DNA of 64,000 nucleotides from Arthrobacter sp. SX1312 (GTDB taxonomy: Bacteria > Actinomycetota > Actinomycetes > Actinomycetales > Micrococcaceae): the NCBI RefSeq assembly GCF_002929295.1, contig NZ_PJIM01000001.1, positions 1,169,398-1,233,397 on the forward strand. Direction: 5' to 3'. This document shows positions 44,465-52,965 of the stretch, piece after piece. Each line of letters opens with the position of its first letter. The stretch's first letter is position 1. The position numbers and the translations under genes are program-made. The notes under the pieces were generated by a model. The model saw only the letters and a program-made list of their open reading frames with translations. It searched no databases and was not told the DNA's origin.

Positions 44465-45669
44465 CACGTACCGGGGTTGGGCTGGGGCGTTCCCACGGTG
44501 GAGTCGACGGCGGCGATGGTCGGCTTCTCCCCGCGGCGGTTCGCGCAGCAGTTCGGGCGGCACACGTCGAACCAGGGTCCGAGCGCCGTCGCGGACGGGC
44601 GGTCCGCGATGTTGTCGTCGACGGTGCGCTCGAGGATGAGGTCCACCAGCCCCTCGACGAACTTCCGGTGCGTGCCCGGCGTCGGCACGCGGTCCGCGAC
44701 GATCCCGAGTTCGCCGCACGTCTCCATGGCCTCGGTGTCGAGGTCCCAGGCGACCTCCATGTGGTCGGAGACGAAGCCGAGGGGGACGATCACGACGCCG
44801 CGCGTGCCGGCCTCGTAGCGGTCGCGGAGTGCGTCGCTGATGTCGGGCTCGAGCCACGGGATGTGCGGGGCGCCCGAGCGGGACTGGTACACGAGGGACC
44901 ACTCGACGCCGGCGGCCTCGGGGATGCGGTCCAGCACGGCCTGCGCGGTCGCGAGGTGCTGCGCCACGTAGGCGCCCTCCTCGTAGGCCGGTCCGCCGTC
45001 GCCGTCGCGGGGTCCGGCGGCCTCGGCGTCGCCCATGGGGATGGAGTGCGTGGAGAACATGATGTGGACGGGCGCGTCCGGGGTGCCCTGCCCGGCGAGT
45101 CCGGTGCGGACCTTGGCGAGACCCTCGGTCACGCCCTCGACAAACGGTTCCACGAAGCCCGGGTGATCGAAGTACTGGCGGACCTTGTCCACCTCGAGCC
45201 GGCCCTCGAGCCCGGTCTTCACGAGCGCCATGCCGAGGTCCTCGCGGTACTGGCGGCAACTCGAGTAGCAGGAGTAGGCGCTCGTGGTCACGGCGAGCAC
45301 CTTGCGGTGCCCGGCGTCGTACGCCTGCTGCAGGGTGTCGGCGATGAAGGGCTCCCAGTTGCGGTTGCCCCAGAAGACGGGCAGGTCGATGCCGCGGCGG
45401 CGAAGCTCGGCCTCCATGGCGGCCCGCAGGGCGCGGTTCTGGCTGTTGATGGGGCTCACTCCGCCGAATGCGCGGTAGTGGTGCGAGACCTCCTCGAGGC
45501 GCTCGTCGGGGATCCCGCGGCCGCGGGTCACGTTCCGCAGGAAGGGGATGACGTCGTCCTGCCCCTCCGGTCCACCGAAGGAGGCGAGCACGACGGCGTC
45601 GTACGCCTTCGGTGCCATCCGCCCGTTCTCGTCGACTCCGTCGAGGGGGTTGAATGCCTGTGTCGTCAC
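44464..45669 (-). CDS. hemH: coproporphyrin ferrochelatase
   Basis: A 401-residue ferrochelatase; in actinobacteria (with HemQ present) it inserts iron into coproporphyrin III and is also called CpfC. Signatures are VVLASFGGPEGQDDVIPFL, VFWGNRNWEPFIADTL, VTTSAYSCYSSCRQYRED, the FSTHSIPMGD segment with the catalytic His, and GFVSDHMEVAWDLD. Cys370, Cys374 and Cys375 near the end (DVCRPNCCA) fit the [2Fe-2S] cluster found in actinobacterial enzymes. The GTG at 45669 overlaps the hemQ stop by four bases (GTGA), so the two are coupled. The tail after the cysteines is longer than usual. Confidence 0.95.
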   Translation of the reverse strand: MTTQAFNPLDGVDENGRMAPKAYDAVVLASFGGPEGQDDVIPFLRNVTRGRGIPDERLEEVSHHYRAFGGVSPINSQNRALRAAMEAELRRRGIDLPVFWGNRNWEPFIADTLQQAYDAGHRKVLAVTTSAYSCYSSCRQYREDLGMALVKTGLEGRLEVDKVRQYFDHPGFVEPFVEGVTEGLAKVRTGLAGQGTPDAPVHIMFSTHSIPMGDAEAAGPRDGDGGPAYEEGAYVAQHLATAQAVLDRIPEAAGVEWSLVYQSRSGAPHIPWLEPDISDALRDRYEAGTRGVVIVPLGFVSDHMEVAWDLDTEAMETCGELGIVADRVPTPGTHRKFVEGLVDLILERTVDDNIADRPSATALGPWFDVCRPNCCANRRGEKPTIAAVDSTVGTPQPNPGT

Positions 45670-46385
45670 TGGAGCACCTCTGCAATCTCGTCGTGGCTGA
45701 TCCGCCGGCCGGTGTAGAACGGCACTTCTTCGCGGACATGGCGCCGCGCTTCGGTCTCCCGGAGGTACCGCATGAGGTCCACGAGGTCCACGAGCTCGGG
45801 AGCTTCGAGTGCCAGGATCCATTCGTAGTCGTTGAGGGCGAAGGATGACACCGTGTTGGAGATCACCTGCGGGTACTTCCGCCCCTTCATGCCGTGGTCG
45901 GTGAGCATCTCGCGCCGCTCGTCCGAAGGGAGGATGTACCACTCGTAGGAACGCACGAACGGGTACACGCAGACCCACTCCGCCGGCGCGACCCCGCGGG
46001 AGAACGCCGGGCTGTGCGACTTGGAGAACTCGGCGTCGCGGTGCACGCCCATGGCGGACCACGCCACCGTGGTCGCGGCGAAGGCGTCGGTGCGGCGCAG
46101 CGTCCGCACGGCGGCCTGGAGATCCTCGGGGCGGGGTCCGTGCAGCCAGACCATCACGTCGGCGTCGGCGCGCAGGCCCGAGACGTCGTAGAACCCGCGG
46201 AGGACGACGCCGTCCTGCTCGAGGGTGGAGAGGACGTCCGCCAGGGGGTGCGCGCCCGAGCCCGTGGCCGCGGCCTCCCGCTTGAAGACGGTCCAGAGGG
46301 TGTAGAAGAGCTCTCCGGGGGCTTCGGCGCCCTCTCCGGTCGGCTGTGGAGCGTGGGCGGGTGTGCTACCGGTGAGCTCAGTCAT
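45666..46385 (-). CDS. hemQ: hydrogen-peroxide-dependent coproheme decarboxylase
   Basis: A 239-residue HemQ/ChdC of the chlorite dismutase fold, which turns coproheme into heme b and so marks the coproporphyrin-dependent pathway. FYTLWTVFKREA starts the fold; VAPAEWVCVYPFVRSYEWYI and MLTDHGMKGRKYPQVISNTV cover the heme-propionate and proximal-His region. It ends with LRETEARRHVREEVPFYTGR. The ATG at 46385 lies six bases after a CAGACT hexamer with TTCGGT 17 bases further up, and an inverted repeat lies beyond, so hemQ can be expressed apart from hemY. Much upstream in-frame text was excluded because it overlaps hemY. Confidence 0.95.
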   Translation of the reverse strand: MTELTGSTPAHAPQPTGEGAEAPGELFYTLWTVFKREAAATGSGAHPLADVLSTLEQDGVVLRGFYDVSGLRADADVMVWLHGPRPEDLQAAVRTLRRTDAFAATTVAWSAMGVHRDAEFSKSHSPAFSRGVAPAEWVCVYPFVRSYEWYILPSDERREMLTDHGMKGRKYPQVISNTVSSFALNDYEWILALEAPELVDLVDLMRYLRETEARRHVREEVPFYTGRRISHDEIAEVLQ

Positions 46386-46391
46386 GGTACT

Positions 46392-46420
46392 AGTCTGCCC
46401 CTGCCCGCAGGCGAACCGAA
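46392..46420 (-). promoter_or_regulatory. candidate hemQ promoter
   Basis: On the reverse strand, TTCGGT (46415-46420), 17 bases, CAGACT (46392-46397), six bases, then the hemQ ATG. It would give hemQ-hemH and the following genes a second, internal promoter. Confidence 0.4.
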
Positions 46421-46428
46421 ATCGTTTT

Positions 46429-46447
46429 CTTCTACGATGCGTAGAAG
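46429..46447. promoter_or_regulatory. inverted repeat upstream of hemQ
   Basis: CTTCTAC-GATGC-GTAGAAG, a seven-base perfect dyad, eight bases above the candidate -35. It is a plausible operator for a dimeric repressor. The stem is too short for a strong terminator of hemY. Confidence 0.45.
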
Positions 46448-46456
46448 AGATGAAGG

Positions 46457-47977
46457 TCACACGGCGGGTGTCCGGCCGCCCCCGATCAGGGCATCCGCGA
46501 GCGCGTCGGCCCGGGCCCGGGCGTCGTCGATGACGGCGACCAGCCCGGTCCCGGCGAGCCAGCCCCCGGCCACGGCGAGGGACGCCGACTGCTCCGCGAC
46601 GAGGGCCCGGATGCGTGCGACCCGCTCCCGGTGCCCTACGGAGGCGTGCGGGAGGGCGCCGGCCCAGCGCACCACGTCCCAGTCGAGCACGTCGGCCTCG
46701 CCGACGGGTACGCCGAGCAGGGTCGAGGCGTCGGCGAGGGCGTGGCGGTAGAGGGCGTCGTCGGGCGTCTCGATCCCGACGGCGGTGGGCCGGTCCCCGA
46801 CGCGGCCGAAGGACAGCCGGAGGACGTGGGAGCCGGGCCCGGCCTGTTCCCGCAGCCACGCCCACTTGGCCGTCGCGTGGGTGAGCGCCTTCGCGGCGAC
46901 ACCCTCGACCCCCCGGGCGACGAGCACCCCGGTGCCCCGGGGCCGGGCGTCGAGCTCCGGGACGTCGACGATCAGGGTGACGAGGGCGACGCCGGGCACG
47001 GGATCGGGGCGCTCCTCCGCCAGGGCGGGGAGTGCCGGGACGAGGAGGTCCACGGCGCCCCTGCCCTCGGTGGCCACGAGCACGGCGTCCGCCGGAAGGC
47101 GGCGCGAGAGGGCCGAGTGTTCCGTCGTCACGATCCACCCGGAGCCCGAGCGGGCGAGGCCGCTGACGTGCTCGTTCGACCGCAGGTCCACCCCGTCCTC
47201 GCGGAGCTGCCGCACGAGCGCGTCACGGAGCTGGGCGATGCCGCCGACGAGACCGCCCACGGCGGCACCGGCCGGAGCGGCCCGGCGCAGGGCGCCCGCC
47301 GCGGCACCGAGGGAGCCCAGGCGGCCCATGGTCGAGCGCAGCCCCGGCGCCACGGAGTCGACGTCGAGGTCGTCGGGGTCGGCGGAGAAGACGCCGCCCG
47401 CGACGGGCGCCACCAGGCGGGTGAGGACCTCCTCGCCCATCCTCGTCCGGACCAGGTCCCCGAGACTGACTCCGGGGCGGGTCGCGAGGGTACCGACCGG
47501 GAGCACCTTGTCCCGGGCGGCCCGGAGGGAGCCTGCGCGGCCGAGGATCGCGCTGATCGAGGGTTCGGAGGGGTCCGCGGGGATCCCGAGGACGCCGGAG
47601 TTCGGCAGCGGCCGCGCGGCAGCCAGGAGGTCCCTGCCGGGCAGCTGCACCCAGGCACCCGTGGCGTCGGGGGCCACGATCCGGTCGCCCAGCCCGAGTT
47701 CGTCGGCGAGCGCCGGCACGGTGGCGGACCGCGTGGAGAAGGATTCGGCGCCGCTGTCGAGCTGGAAGCCCCCGAGCACGCGGCTGTCGACCGTGCCGCC
47801 GAACCGGTCGGATCTCTCGAGCACGGTGACGCGCAGCCCCCGCTCCACGAGCGTCCGCGCCGCGACGAGGCCTGCCATGCCCCCGCCGACCACGACGACC
47901 GATCGGGGGCGGGCGCGCTCCGGCAGGACTCCGGCCGGTTCCGCCGGCACCCGGTCCGGCCCCGCCGCCCTCGTCAC
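46457..47977 (-). CDS. hemY: coproporphyrinogen III oxidase (HemY/CgoX)
   Basis: A 506-residue FAD flavoprotein. In this pathway it oxidises coproporphyrinogen III to coproporphyrin III. The FAD-binding start is VVVVGGGMAGLVAARTL (27-43) with GLRVTVLERSDRFGG following; FQLDSGAESFSTRS and the C-terminal LAVAGGWLAGTGLVAVIDDA are typical of the protoporphyrinogen-oxidase family. The GTG at 47977 lies two bases after the hemE stop, so the genes are coupled; there is a 27-residue extension before the Rossmann motif. Longer in-frame sequence upstream is the shadow of hemE. Confidence 0.93.
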   Translation of the reverse strand: MTRAAGPDRVPAEPAGVLPERARPRSVVVVGGGMAGLVAARTLVERGLRVTVLERSDRFGGTVDSRVLGGFQLDSGAESFSTRSATVPALADELGLGDRIVAPDATGAWVQLPGRDLLAAARPLPNSGVLGIPADPSEPSISAILGRAGSLRAARDKVLPVGTLATRPGVSLGDLVRTRMGEEVLTRLVAPVAGGVFSADPDDLDVDSVAPGLRSTMGRLGSLGAAAGALRRAAPAGAAVGGLVGGIAQLRDALVRQLREDGVDLRSNEHVSGLARSGSGWIVTTEHSALSRRLPADAVLVATEGRGAVDLLVPALPALAEERPDPVPGVALVTLIVDVPELDARPRGTGVLVARGVEGVAAKALTHATAKWAWLREQAGPGSHVLRLSFGRVGDRPTAVGIETPDDALYRHALADASTLLGVPVGEADVLDWDVVRWAGALPHASVGHRERVARIRALVAEQSASLAVAGGWLAGTGLVAVIDDARARADALADALIGGGRTPAV

Positions 47978-47979
47978 GG

Positions 47980-49041
47980 CTACGGCTCCACGGAATGGAT
48001 GAGGTCGACGACGCGCGTCAGGACGTCCGGGTCCGTCTCCGGCGGGACGCCGTGCCCGAGGTTGACCACGTGCCCCGGCGCCGAGGCCCCGGCGGCGAGG
48101 ACGTCGCGGACGTGCTGCTCGAGGACGGGCCACGGGGCGGGCAGCAGGGCCGGGTCGATGTTGCCCTGGAGGGGTACGGTCCCGCCGAGGCGGCGGTTCG
48201 CCTCGTCGAGGGGCAGACGGTAGTCGACGCCGATGACGTCCACCCCGACCTCGTGCATCGCCACGAGCAGCTCCGAGGTGCCGGTGCCGAAGTGGATCAG
48301 TGGCGCGCCGAGGCCCCGGACGTGGTCCAGGGCCCTGCGGGAGGCCGGTGCCACATGCCGCCGGTAGTCCGCGAGGCCGAGGGACCCGGCCCATGAGTCG
48401 AACAGCTGGGCGGCGCTGGCGCCGGCCTCCAGCTGGGCGCGCAGGAACATGCCGGAGGCGTCCGCCGCCCATGCGGTCAGGGCGCGCCAGGTGTCCGGAT
48501 CGGCGTGCATCATGGTGCGGGGGCCGAGGTGGTCGCGGGACGGCTTGCCCTCGACCATGTAGGCCGCCAGGGTGAACGGGGCGCCCGCGAACCCGATCAG
48601 CGGGGTGGATCCGAGCTGGGCGACCGTGAGGGCCACGGCCTGCCGGATCGGTTCCAGCGCCTCGTCCGTCAGCGTGGGCAGCGCGGCGACATCGGCGGCG
48701 GAACGGACGGGCGTCCCGAGCACGGGTCCCACGCCGGGCACGATATCGACGTCGACCCCCGCCAGCTTGAGCGGGATCACGATGTCGGAGAAGAAGATCC
48801 CGGCGTCCACGTCGTGCCGTCGCACGGGCTGGAGGGTGATCTCCGACGCCATTTCGGGATCGAGGCAGGACTCGAGCATGTTGGTGCCCTCGCGCAGGGC
48901 GCGGTATTCCGGCAGCGACCGTCCGGCCTGGCGCATGAACCAGACGGGGCGACGATGCGGAGCCTGGCCCCGGTAGGCGGAGATGAGGGCCGATCCGGAC
49001 GTGCGTCCGTCGACCAGCGGGTGCGATGCTCCAAGGTCCAT
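47980..49041 (-). CDS. hemE: uroporphyrinogen decarboxylase
   Basis: A 353-residue enzyme that decarboxylates uroporphyrinogen III to coproporphyrinogen [23 protein letters not shown] (active-site Arg and neighbours), [52 protein letters not shown] and [16 protein letters not shown] are all present. It is the first gene of the reverse hem operon. CAGAAT seven bases before the ATG could be a -10 for a leaderless message. The divergent hemA starts 182 bases away. Confidence 0.96.
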   Translation of the reverse strand: MDLGASHPLVDGRTSGSALISAYRGQAPHRRPVWFMRQAGRSLPEYRALREGTNMLESCLDPEMASEITLQPVRRHDVDAGIFFSDIVIPLKLAGVDVDIVPGVGPVLGTPVRSAADVAALPTLTDEALEPIRQAVALTVAQLGSTPLIGFAGAPFTLAAYMVEGKPSRDHLGPRTMMHADPDTWRALTAWAADASGMFLRAQLEAGASAAQLFDSWAGSLGLADYRRHVAPASRRALDHVRGLGAPLIHFGTGTSELLVAMHEVGVDVIGVDYRLPLDEANRRLGGTVPLQGNIDPALLPAPWPVLEQHVRDVLAAGASAPGHVVNLGHGVPPETDPDVLTRVVDLIHSVEP

Positions 49042-49223
49042 ACCGCCGATTCTGCCGAAGTTCCCCCCGGATGGATAACCGGAGCTGCAGGATCGGGCCC
49101 GGGGTGGGCAACATCACCCCGGGCGCGAGGGGCAATATTCCGCAGGTTTCCGCGGAATGCAAGCCTCGGGTAAGCCTTGCCTATTCGGTGGAAGGTCCCC
49201 GTCCTCGATATGATCGGAGCGCT

Positions 49224-50600
49224 GTGGTACTTCTTTCACTTGTCGCGACACATTCGAATGTGGACCTGGAAACCGTTGCCCGACTCAGCGTCGGGGCGCC
49301 CCAGGTTCCTTCTGCTGCGCTCGCCGAGGACCGGTCCGTCTCCGGCGCCGTGGTCCTCGCGACCTGCAACCGCTTCGAGATCTACGCCGAGGCCCCGTCC
49401 GAGGACGACGTCGAGGCTGCCCGTTCCGCGATCGTGGCGGCCGTGAGCGAGTACTCGGGCATCCCCGAGCAGTCCGTGTCCTCGTCCTTCGAGACGCACA
49501 CCGGCCAGGATGTGGCCGAACACCTCTTCGCCGTCGGTGCAGGCCTCGATTCGGCGGTCATCGGCGAACGGGAGATCGCCGGCCAGGTCCGTCGGGCGCT
49601 CATCGAGGCCCAGGGCTCGGGTGCCGCCAGCGGCGGCCTCGTCCGCCTCTTCCAGGCTGCCTCCCGGACCGCGAAGGACGTCGGCGCGCAGACGGCGCTC
49701 GGCAGCCGGGGTCGGTCCATCGTCTCCGTGGCCCTCGAGCTGGCCGGTGACCTCTCCGAGGATGCCGATTGGTCGGCCAAGACCGTGGTGCTGTTCGGCA
49801 CGGGAGCCTATGCCGGGGCCACGATGGCAGCACTCAAGGACAAGGGGTGCACCGACGTCTCGGTCTTCTCCTCCTCCGGGCGGGCCGAGGCCTTCGTCGC
49901 CACCCGCGGCGGGACGGCGCTCGCCGCCACGGACCTGCCGGCCGCCATGCGCCGGGCGGACGTGGTCATCGGCTGCAGCGGCAGTGACGCACGCATCGAC
50001 GCCGCCGACATCGAGCGGGTACGCGAAGGCAGTGCCCGTCCGCTCGTCATCATCGATCTGGCCCTGAGCCACGACTTCGACCCCGCCGTCGCGACCCTCG
50101 ACGACGTCGAGCTCATCACCCTCGAATCCGTCCGCGCGGCGGCACCCGAGGAGCAGGCCGACGCCCTGGTGCAGGCCGGCGACCTCGTGCGCGAGGCCGC
50201 GCGTTCGTTCGAGGAGCAGCAGGCCACGCGGGCGATGAATGCGGCTATCGTGGCCCTCCGCCAACACACCCAGACAGTCCTCGACGCGGAGATGGAGCGC
50301 GTCCGTGCCCAGCACGGCTGCACCGCCGCCGCGGAGGAGGTCGAGTTCGCCCTGCGGCGCATGGTCCGCCAGCTCCTGCACGTCCCCACCGTCCGTGCCC
50401 GCGAGCTCGCCGCAGAGGGACGCCAGGACGAATACACCGCAGCCCTCGAGGCCCTCTACGGCATCGACGTGGTGCCTGCGCCGTCGGCCGCCGTCACCGC
50501 CCCGGCTGCGGGAGCACCCGCCGCCCTCCACGCCGACCATGTCCACCTCGATGGTGCCGTGTGTCCCGTGGACCACGAACGGCCCGCGCAGAGCGCCTGA
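49224..50600 (+). CDS. hemA: glutamyl-tRNA reductase
   Basis: A 458-residue enzyme that reduces glutamyl-tRNA to glutamate-1-semialdehyde, the committed step of the C5 pathway. The catalytic Cys48 lies in [36 protein letters not shown] is shortened here from the conserved block; [21 protein letters not shown] is the NADP site, with a Thr-Gly pair where G-x-G-x-x-G is usual. The C-terminal dimerisation helix ends in an Ala/Pro-rich tail with a His-rich end ([17 protein letters not shown]) that could bind metal or heme. The GTG at 49224 has GGAG and, nine bases before it, TATGAT. Confidence 0.94.
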   Translation: MVLLSLVATHSNVDLETVARLSVGAPQVPSAALAEDRSVSGAVVLATCNRFEIYAEAPSEDDVEAARSAIVAAVSEYSGIPEQSVSSSFETHTGQDVAEHLFAVGAGLDSAVIGEREIAGQVRRALIEAQGSGAASGGLVRLFQAASRTAKDVGAQTALGSRGRSIVSVALELAGDLSEDADWSAKTVVLFGTGAYAGATMAALKDKGCTDVSVFSSSGRAEAFVATRGGTALAATDLPAAMRRADVVIGCSGSDARIDAADIERVREGSARPLVIIDLALSHDFDPAVATLDDVELITLESVRAAAPEEQADALVQAGDLVREAARSFEEQQATRAMNAAIVALRQHTQTVLDAEMERVRAQHGCTAAAEEVEFALRRMVRQLLHVPTVRARELAAEGRQDEYTAALEALYGIDVVPAPSAAVTAPAAGAPAALHADHVHLDGAVCPVDHERPAQSA

Positions 50601-50634
50601 CCGTCGGGCGCCGGTGCACCACCGGACGTCCGGC

Positions 50635-50651
50635 CCACCGGGTCCCGGTGG
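50635..50651. terminator. short hairpin between hemA and moeZ
   Basis: CCACCGGG-T-CCCGGTGG between the convergent stops. It begins with the GTCCGGCCCACC sequence seen in two other terminators here. Confidence 0.5.
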
Positions 50652-50654
50652 ATC

Positions 50655-51878
50655 CTAGTAGGTCATCTTCTCCGGTTCGATCGCCCGCACCCATTCGATG
50701 ATGCCTCCGTCCACCGACCAGACGTCCCGGTGACCCCTGCTGCGGAGGTGGCGCACGACGTCGGCCGAACGGACCCCGGACTTGCAGTGCACGTAGACCG
50801 TCCTCGTGCTGTCCACGGCGGCGGTTCCTTCGAGGATCAGGGGCTTCGGGACGAGCATCGCACCGTCGATGCTCACGATCGCGTGCTCCTCCGGGTTCCG
50901 GACGTCCAGCAGGTCGAAATCCGCGGAGCCCGCCGCCCGCGCGGCGAGGAGCTCCGCGAGTTCCCCGACGGACACGGTGGGCACCTCCGCCGGATCCTGC
51001 CCCGTCGCCGCGGCGGACGCGGAGGGCAGTCCGCAGAACTGCTCGTAGTCGATCAGTCCGGTGATGCGCGGAGCCGTCGGATCCGGTCTCACGCGCACTT
51101 CCCGCCAGCTCATGTCCAGGGCGTCGAACACCAGCACCCTGCCGAGGAGGGTCCGGCCGACGCCGGTGATGAGCTTGATGGCCTCGTTCACCATCACGGA
51201 CCCGATCTGGGCGCACAGGACGCCCAGCACACCGCCTTCCGCGCAGGACGGCACGGAGCCGGGCGGCGGGGCATCCGGGTACAGGTCGCGGTAGGTGGGG
51301 CCGCGGTCCTGCCAGAAGACGCTGACCTGCCCGTCGAAACGCAGGATGGACCCCCAGACGTACGGCTTGCCGAGGATGGCCGCCGCGTCGTTGACGAGGT
51401 AGCGCGTGGCGAAGTTGTCCGTGCCGTCGAGGACGAGGTCGTACCCGGAGAAGAGTGCCAGGGCGTTGGAGGTGTCGAGCCGCTCCTCGTGCAGGACCAC
51501 CTCGACCAGCGGATTCAGTGCGAGGATGCTGTCGCGCGCCGACTCGGCCTTCGACCGGCCGAGGTCCGGGACGCCGTGGATGACCTGGCGCTGCAGGTTG
51601 GAGAGCTCGACGTCGTCGTCGTCCACGATGCCCAACGTGCCGACGCCCGCCGCCGCGAGGTACAGGAGGGCGGGTGAGCCCAGCCCGCCGGCGCCGATCA
51701 CGAGGACGCGGGCGTTCTTCAGCCGCAACTGCGCCTCGGTGCCGAAGCCGGGGATGATGAGGTGCCGCGAGTAACGCAGGGTCTCCTCCCGGGTCAGGCT
51801 CCCGACGGCGTCGACCAGGGGCGGCAGGCCCGCCGGGCTGTTCTCGGGAGCATGCGCGGACGAAGTGGTAACGGTCAT
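50655..51878 (-). CDS. moeZ: adenylyltransferase/sulfurtransferase MoeZ
   Basis: A 407-residue E1-like protein with a C-terminal rhodanese domain. The ThiF/MoeB part holds VLVIGAGGLGSPALLYLAAAG (nucleotide site), IVDDDDVELSNLQRQVIHG and LDGTDNFATRYLVND. VPSCAEGGVLGVL carries a conserved Cys, but the paired CxxC zinc ligands of E. coli MoeB are missing, as in other actinobacterial MoeZ. The rhodanese domain (about 300-407) has YVHCKSGVRSADV with the persulfide Cys. It would activate sulfur carriers (MoaD, ThiS, CysO types). The ATG at 51878 follows a TACCCT hexamer by five bases. It is divergent from the TetR gene as in mycobacteria (Rv3206c). Confidence 0.92.
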   Translation of the reverse strand: MTVTTSSAHAPENSPAGLPPLVDAVGSLTREETLRYSRHLIIPGFGTEAQLRLKNARVLVIGAGGLGSPALLYLAAAGVGTLGIVDDDDVELSNLQRQVIHGVPDLGRSKAESARDSILALNPLVEVVLHEERLDTSNALALFSGYDLVLDGTDNFATRYLVNDAAAILGKPYVWGSILRFDGQVSVFWQDRGPTYRDLYPDAPPPGSVPSCAEGGVLGVLCAQIGSVMVNEAIKLITGVGRTLLGRVLVFDALDMSWREVRVRPDPTAPRITGLIDYEQFCGLPSASAAATGQDPAEVPTVSVGELAELLAARAAGSADFDLLDVRNPEEHAIVSIDGAMLVPKPLILEGTAAVDSTRTVYVHCKSGVRSADVVRHLRSRGHRDVWSVDGGIIEWVRAIEPEKMTY

Positions 51879-51883
51879 GCCCA

Positions 51884-51889
51884 AGGGTA
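51884..51889 (-). promoter_or_regulatory. -10-like hexamer, leaderless moeZ
   Basis: TACCCT on the reverse strand, then five bases and the ATG at 51878. Confidence 0.4.
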
Positions 51890-51928
51890 TTCCGCGCCCG
51901 CACGGCCGGGCCAGCCGCCCGGGGTGGG

Positions 51929-51934
51929 TAAACT
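51929..51934 (+). promoter_or_regulatory. -10-like hexamer of the TetR gene
   Basis: TAAACT, 44 bases before the GTG at 51979. A short leader with GAGGAT follows. Confidence 0.4.
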
Positions 51935-51978
51935 GGTCCGACGCCCCGCCCCGACCGCTGAACCGAGGATCGCCCCCC

Positions 51979-52599
51979 GTGAGTGTTGAACCGACCGCCG
52001 CAGGAAAGGCCGTCCGGCTACCGCGGGACGAGCGCCGTCGCCAGCTCCTGGCGGCAGCCCAAGAGGTCTTCGTGGGCAACGGCTACCACGGGGCCGCCAT
52101 GGACGACATCGCGGTGGCGGCCCGGGTGAGCAAGCCCGTGCTGTACCAGCACTTCCCCGGCAAGCGGGACCTCTACCTCGCGTTGCTGGACAGCCACCTG
52201 GCCGAGCTGACGCAGCTGCTGGTCGATGCGCTGCGCTCCACCGACGACAACAAGCTGCGCGTGCACGCGACCATGCGCGCCTACTTCCAGTTCATCGCCC
52301 AGGACAGCAAGGCGCACCGGCTGGTCTTCGAATCCGACATCAGCAACGAGCCCGATGTCAGCAGCCGGCTGGAGGCCTTCAACGCCCACTTCGCGGGCGC
52401 GATCGCCGGGGTGATCGCCGACGACACCCAGCTGTCCATGGTGGAGGCGACCCTGCTCGGCCGCGGCCTGGCGGGCATGGCGCAGATCAGCGCGCGCTAC
52501 TGGCTGGAGACCGACGGGAGCCTCGACATCGATGCCGCGGCGGAGCTGATCTACCGTTTAGCTTGGCGCGGAATCAGCCGTTTCCCCAAGGAGATCTAG
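51979..52599 (+). CDS. TetR family transcriptional regulator
   Basis: A 206-residue repressor-type regulator. The N-terminal helix-turn-helix (about 18-62) reads RRRQLLAAAQEVFVGNGYHG, MDDIAVAARVSKPVLYQHFP and GKRDLYLALLDSH. The ligand domain is helical (FIAQDSKAHRLVFESDI, then LLGRGLAGMAQISARYWL). It is the orthologue-position match of mycobacterial Rv3208, between moeZ and the DUF3107 gene; ligand and targets are unknown. The GTG at 51979 has GAGGAT ten bases upstream; earlier in-frame codons overlap moeZ's promoter region. The DUF3107 gene follows 48 bases later. Confidence 0.9.
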   Translation: MSVEPTAAGKAVRLPRDERRRQLLAAAQEVFVGNGYHGAAMDDIAVAARVSKPVLYQHFPGKRDLYLALLDSHLAELTQLLVDALRSTDDNKLRVHATMRAYFQFIAQDSKAHRLVFESDISNEPDVSSRLEAFNAHFAGAIAGVIADDTQLSMVEATLLGRGLAGMAQISARYWLETDGSLDIDAAAELIYRLAWRGISRFPKEI

Positions 52600-52647
52600 G
52601 GTAGGTTTCGAAGCAGCACCAGGCTCACACAACAGGAGGCACGCGCC

Positions 52648-52869
52648 GTGGAAGTCAAGATCGGTATCCAGAACGTCAACCGGGAGATCATCCTCGAATC
52701 CTCCGAGAGCGCGGACGCCATCGCCGAGCTCGTGGGGCAGGCCCTGGGCGGCACGGAGCTGCGGCTCAAGGATTCCAAGGGCCGCCTCGTGATCGTCCCG
52801 ACGGGCGTCCTCGGCTACGTCGAGATCGGCGCCGAGGAGACCCGCCGCGTCGGGTTCGGTGCGCTCTAG
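52648..52869 (+). CDS. DUF3107 small protein
   Basis: A 73-residue protein of the actinobacterial DUF3107 family (mycobacterial TB9.4, Rv3208A). VKIGIQNVNREIILESSES, VGQALGGTELRLKDSKG and VPTGVLGYVEIGAEETRRVG cover nearly its whole length. The family has a small alpha/beta fold and no proven function. The GTG start has CAGGAGG upstream. A -10-like TAGGGT/TAGGTT pair near 52598-52607 may give it its own promoter between the TetR gene and itself. A strong hairpin follows. Confidence 0.9.
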   Translation: MEVKIGIQNVNREIILESSESADAIAELVGQALGGTELRLKDSKGRLVIVPTGVLGYVEIGAEETRRVGFGAL

Positions 52870-52914
52870 CAGTACCGAGTACCCCGAACGGCAGCCGGAG
52901 AGCAGGACCGGCGA

Positions 52915-52951
52915 CAGGAGGGCCCGCAGCCACCGGCTGCGGGCCCTCCTG
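52915..52951. terminator. hairpin between DUF3107 and ferritin-like genes
   Basis: A perfect 17-bp stem (52915-52931 with 52935-52951) and a three-base loop between convergent genes. No U-tract is present. Confidence 0.8.
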
Positions 52952-52965
52952 CGTTGCAGGCAGCC

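Noticed and set aside
43517-45739. A 740-codon frame suggesting a HemH-HemC fusion
   Set aside because: Only the last 315 codons are HemC; the rest is hemH in the wrong frame, with Arg/Pro-rich text.
46457-49162. A continuous 901-codon frame suggesting a HemE-HemY fusion
   Set aside because: The first 395 codons are hemE read out of frame. True hemE is intact in its own frame and hemY starts with GTG two bases after its stop.
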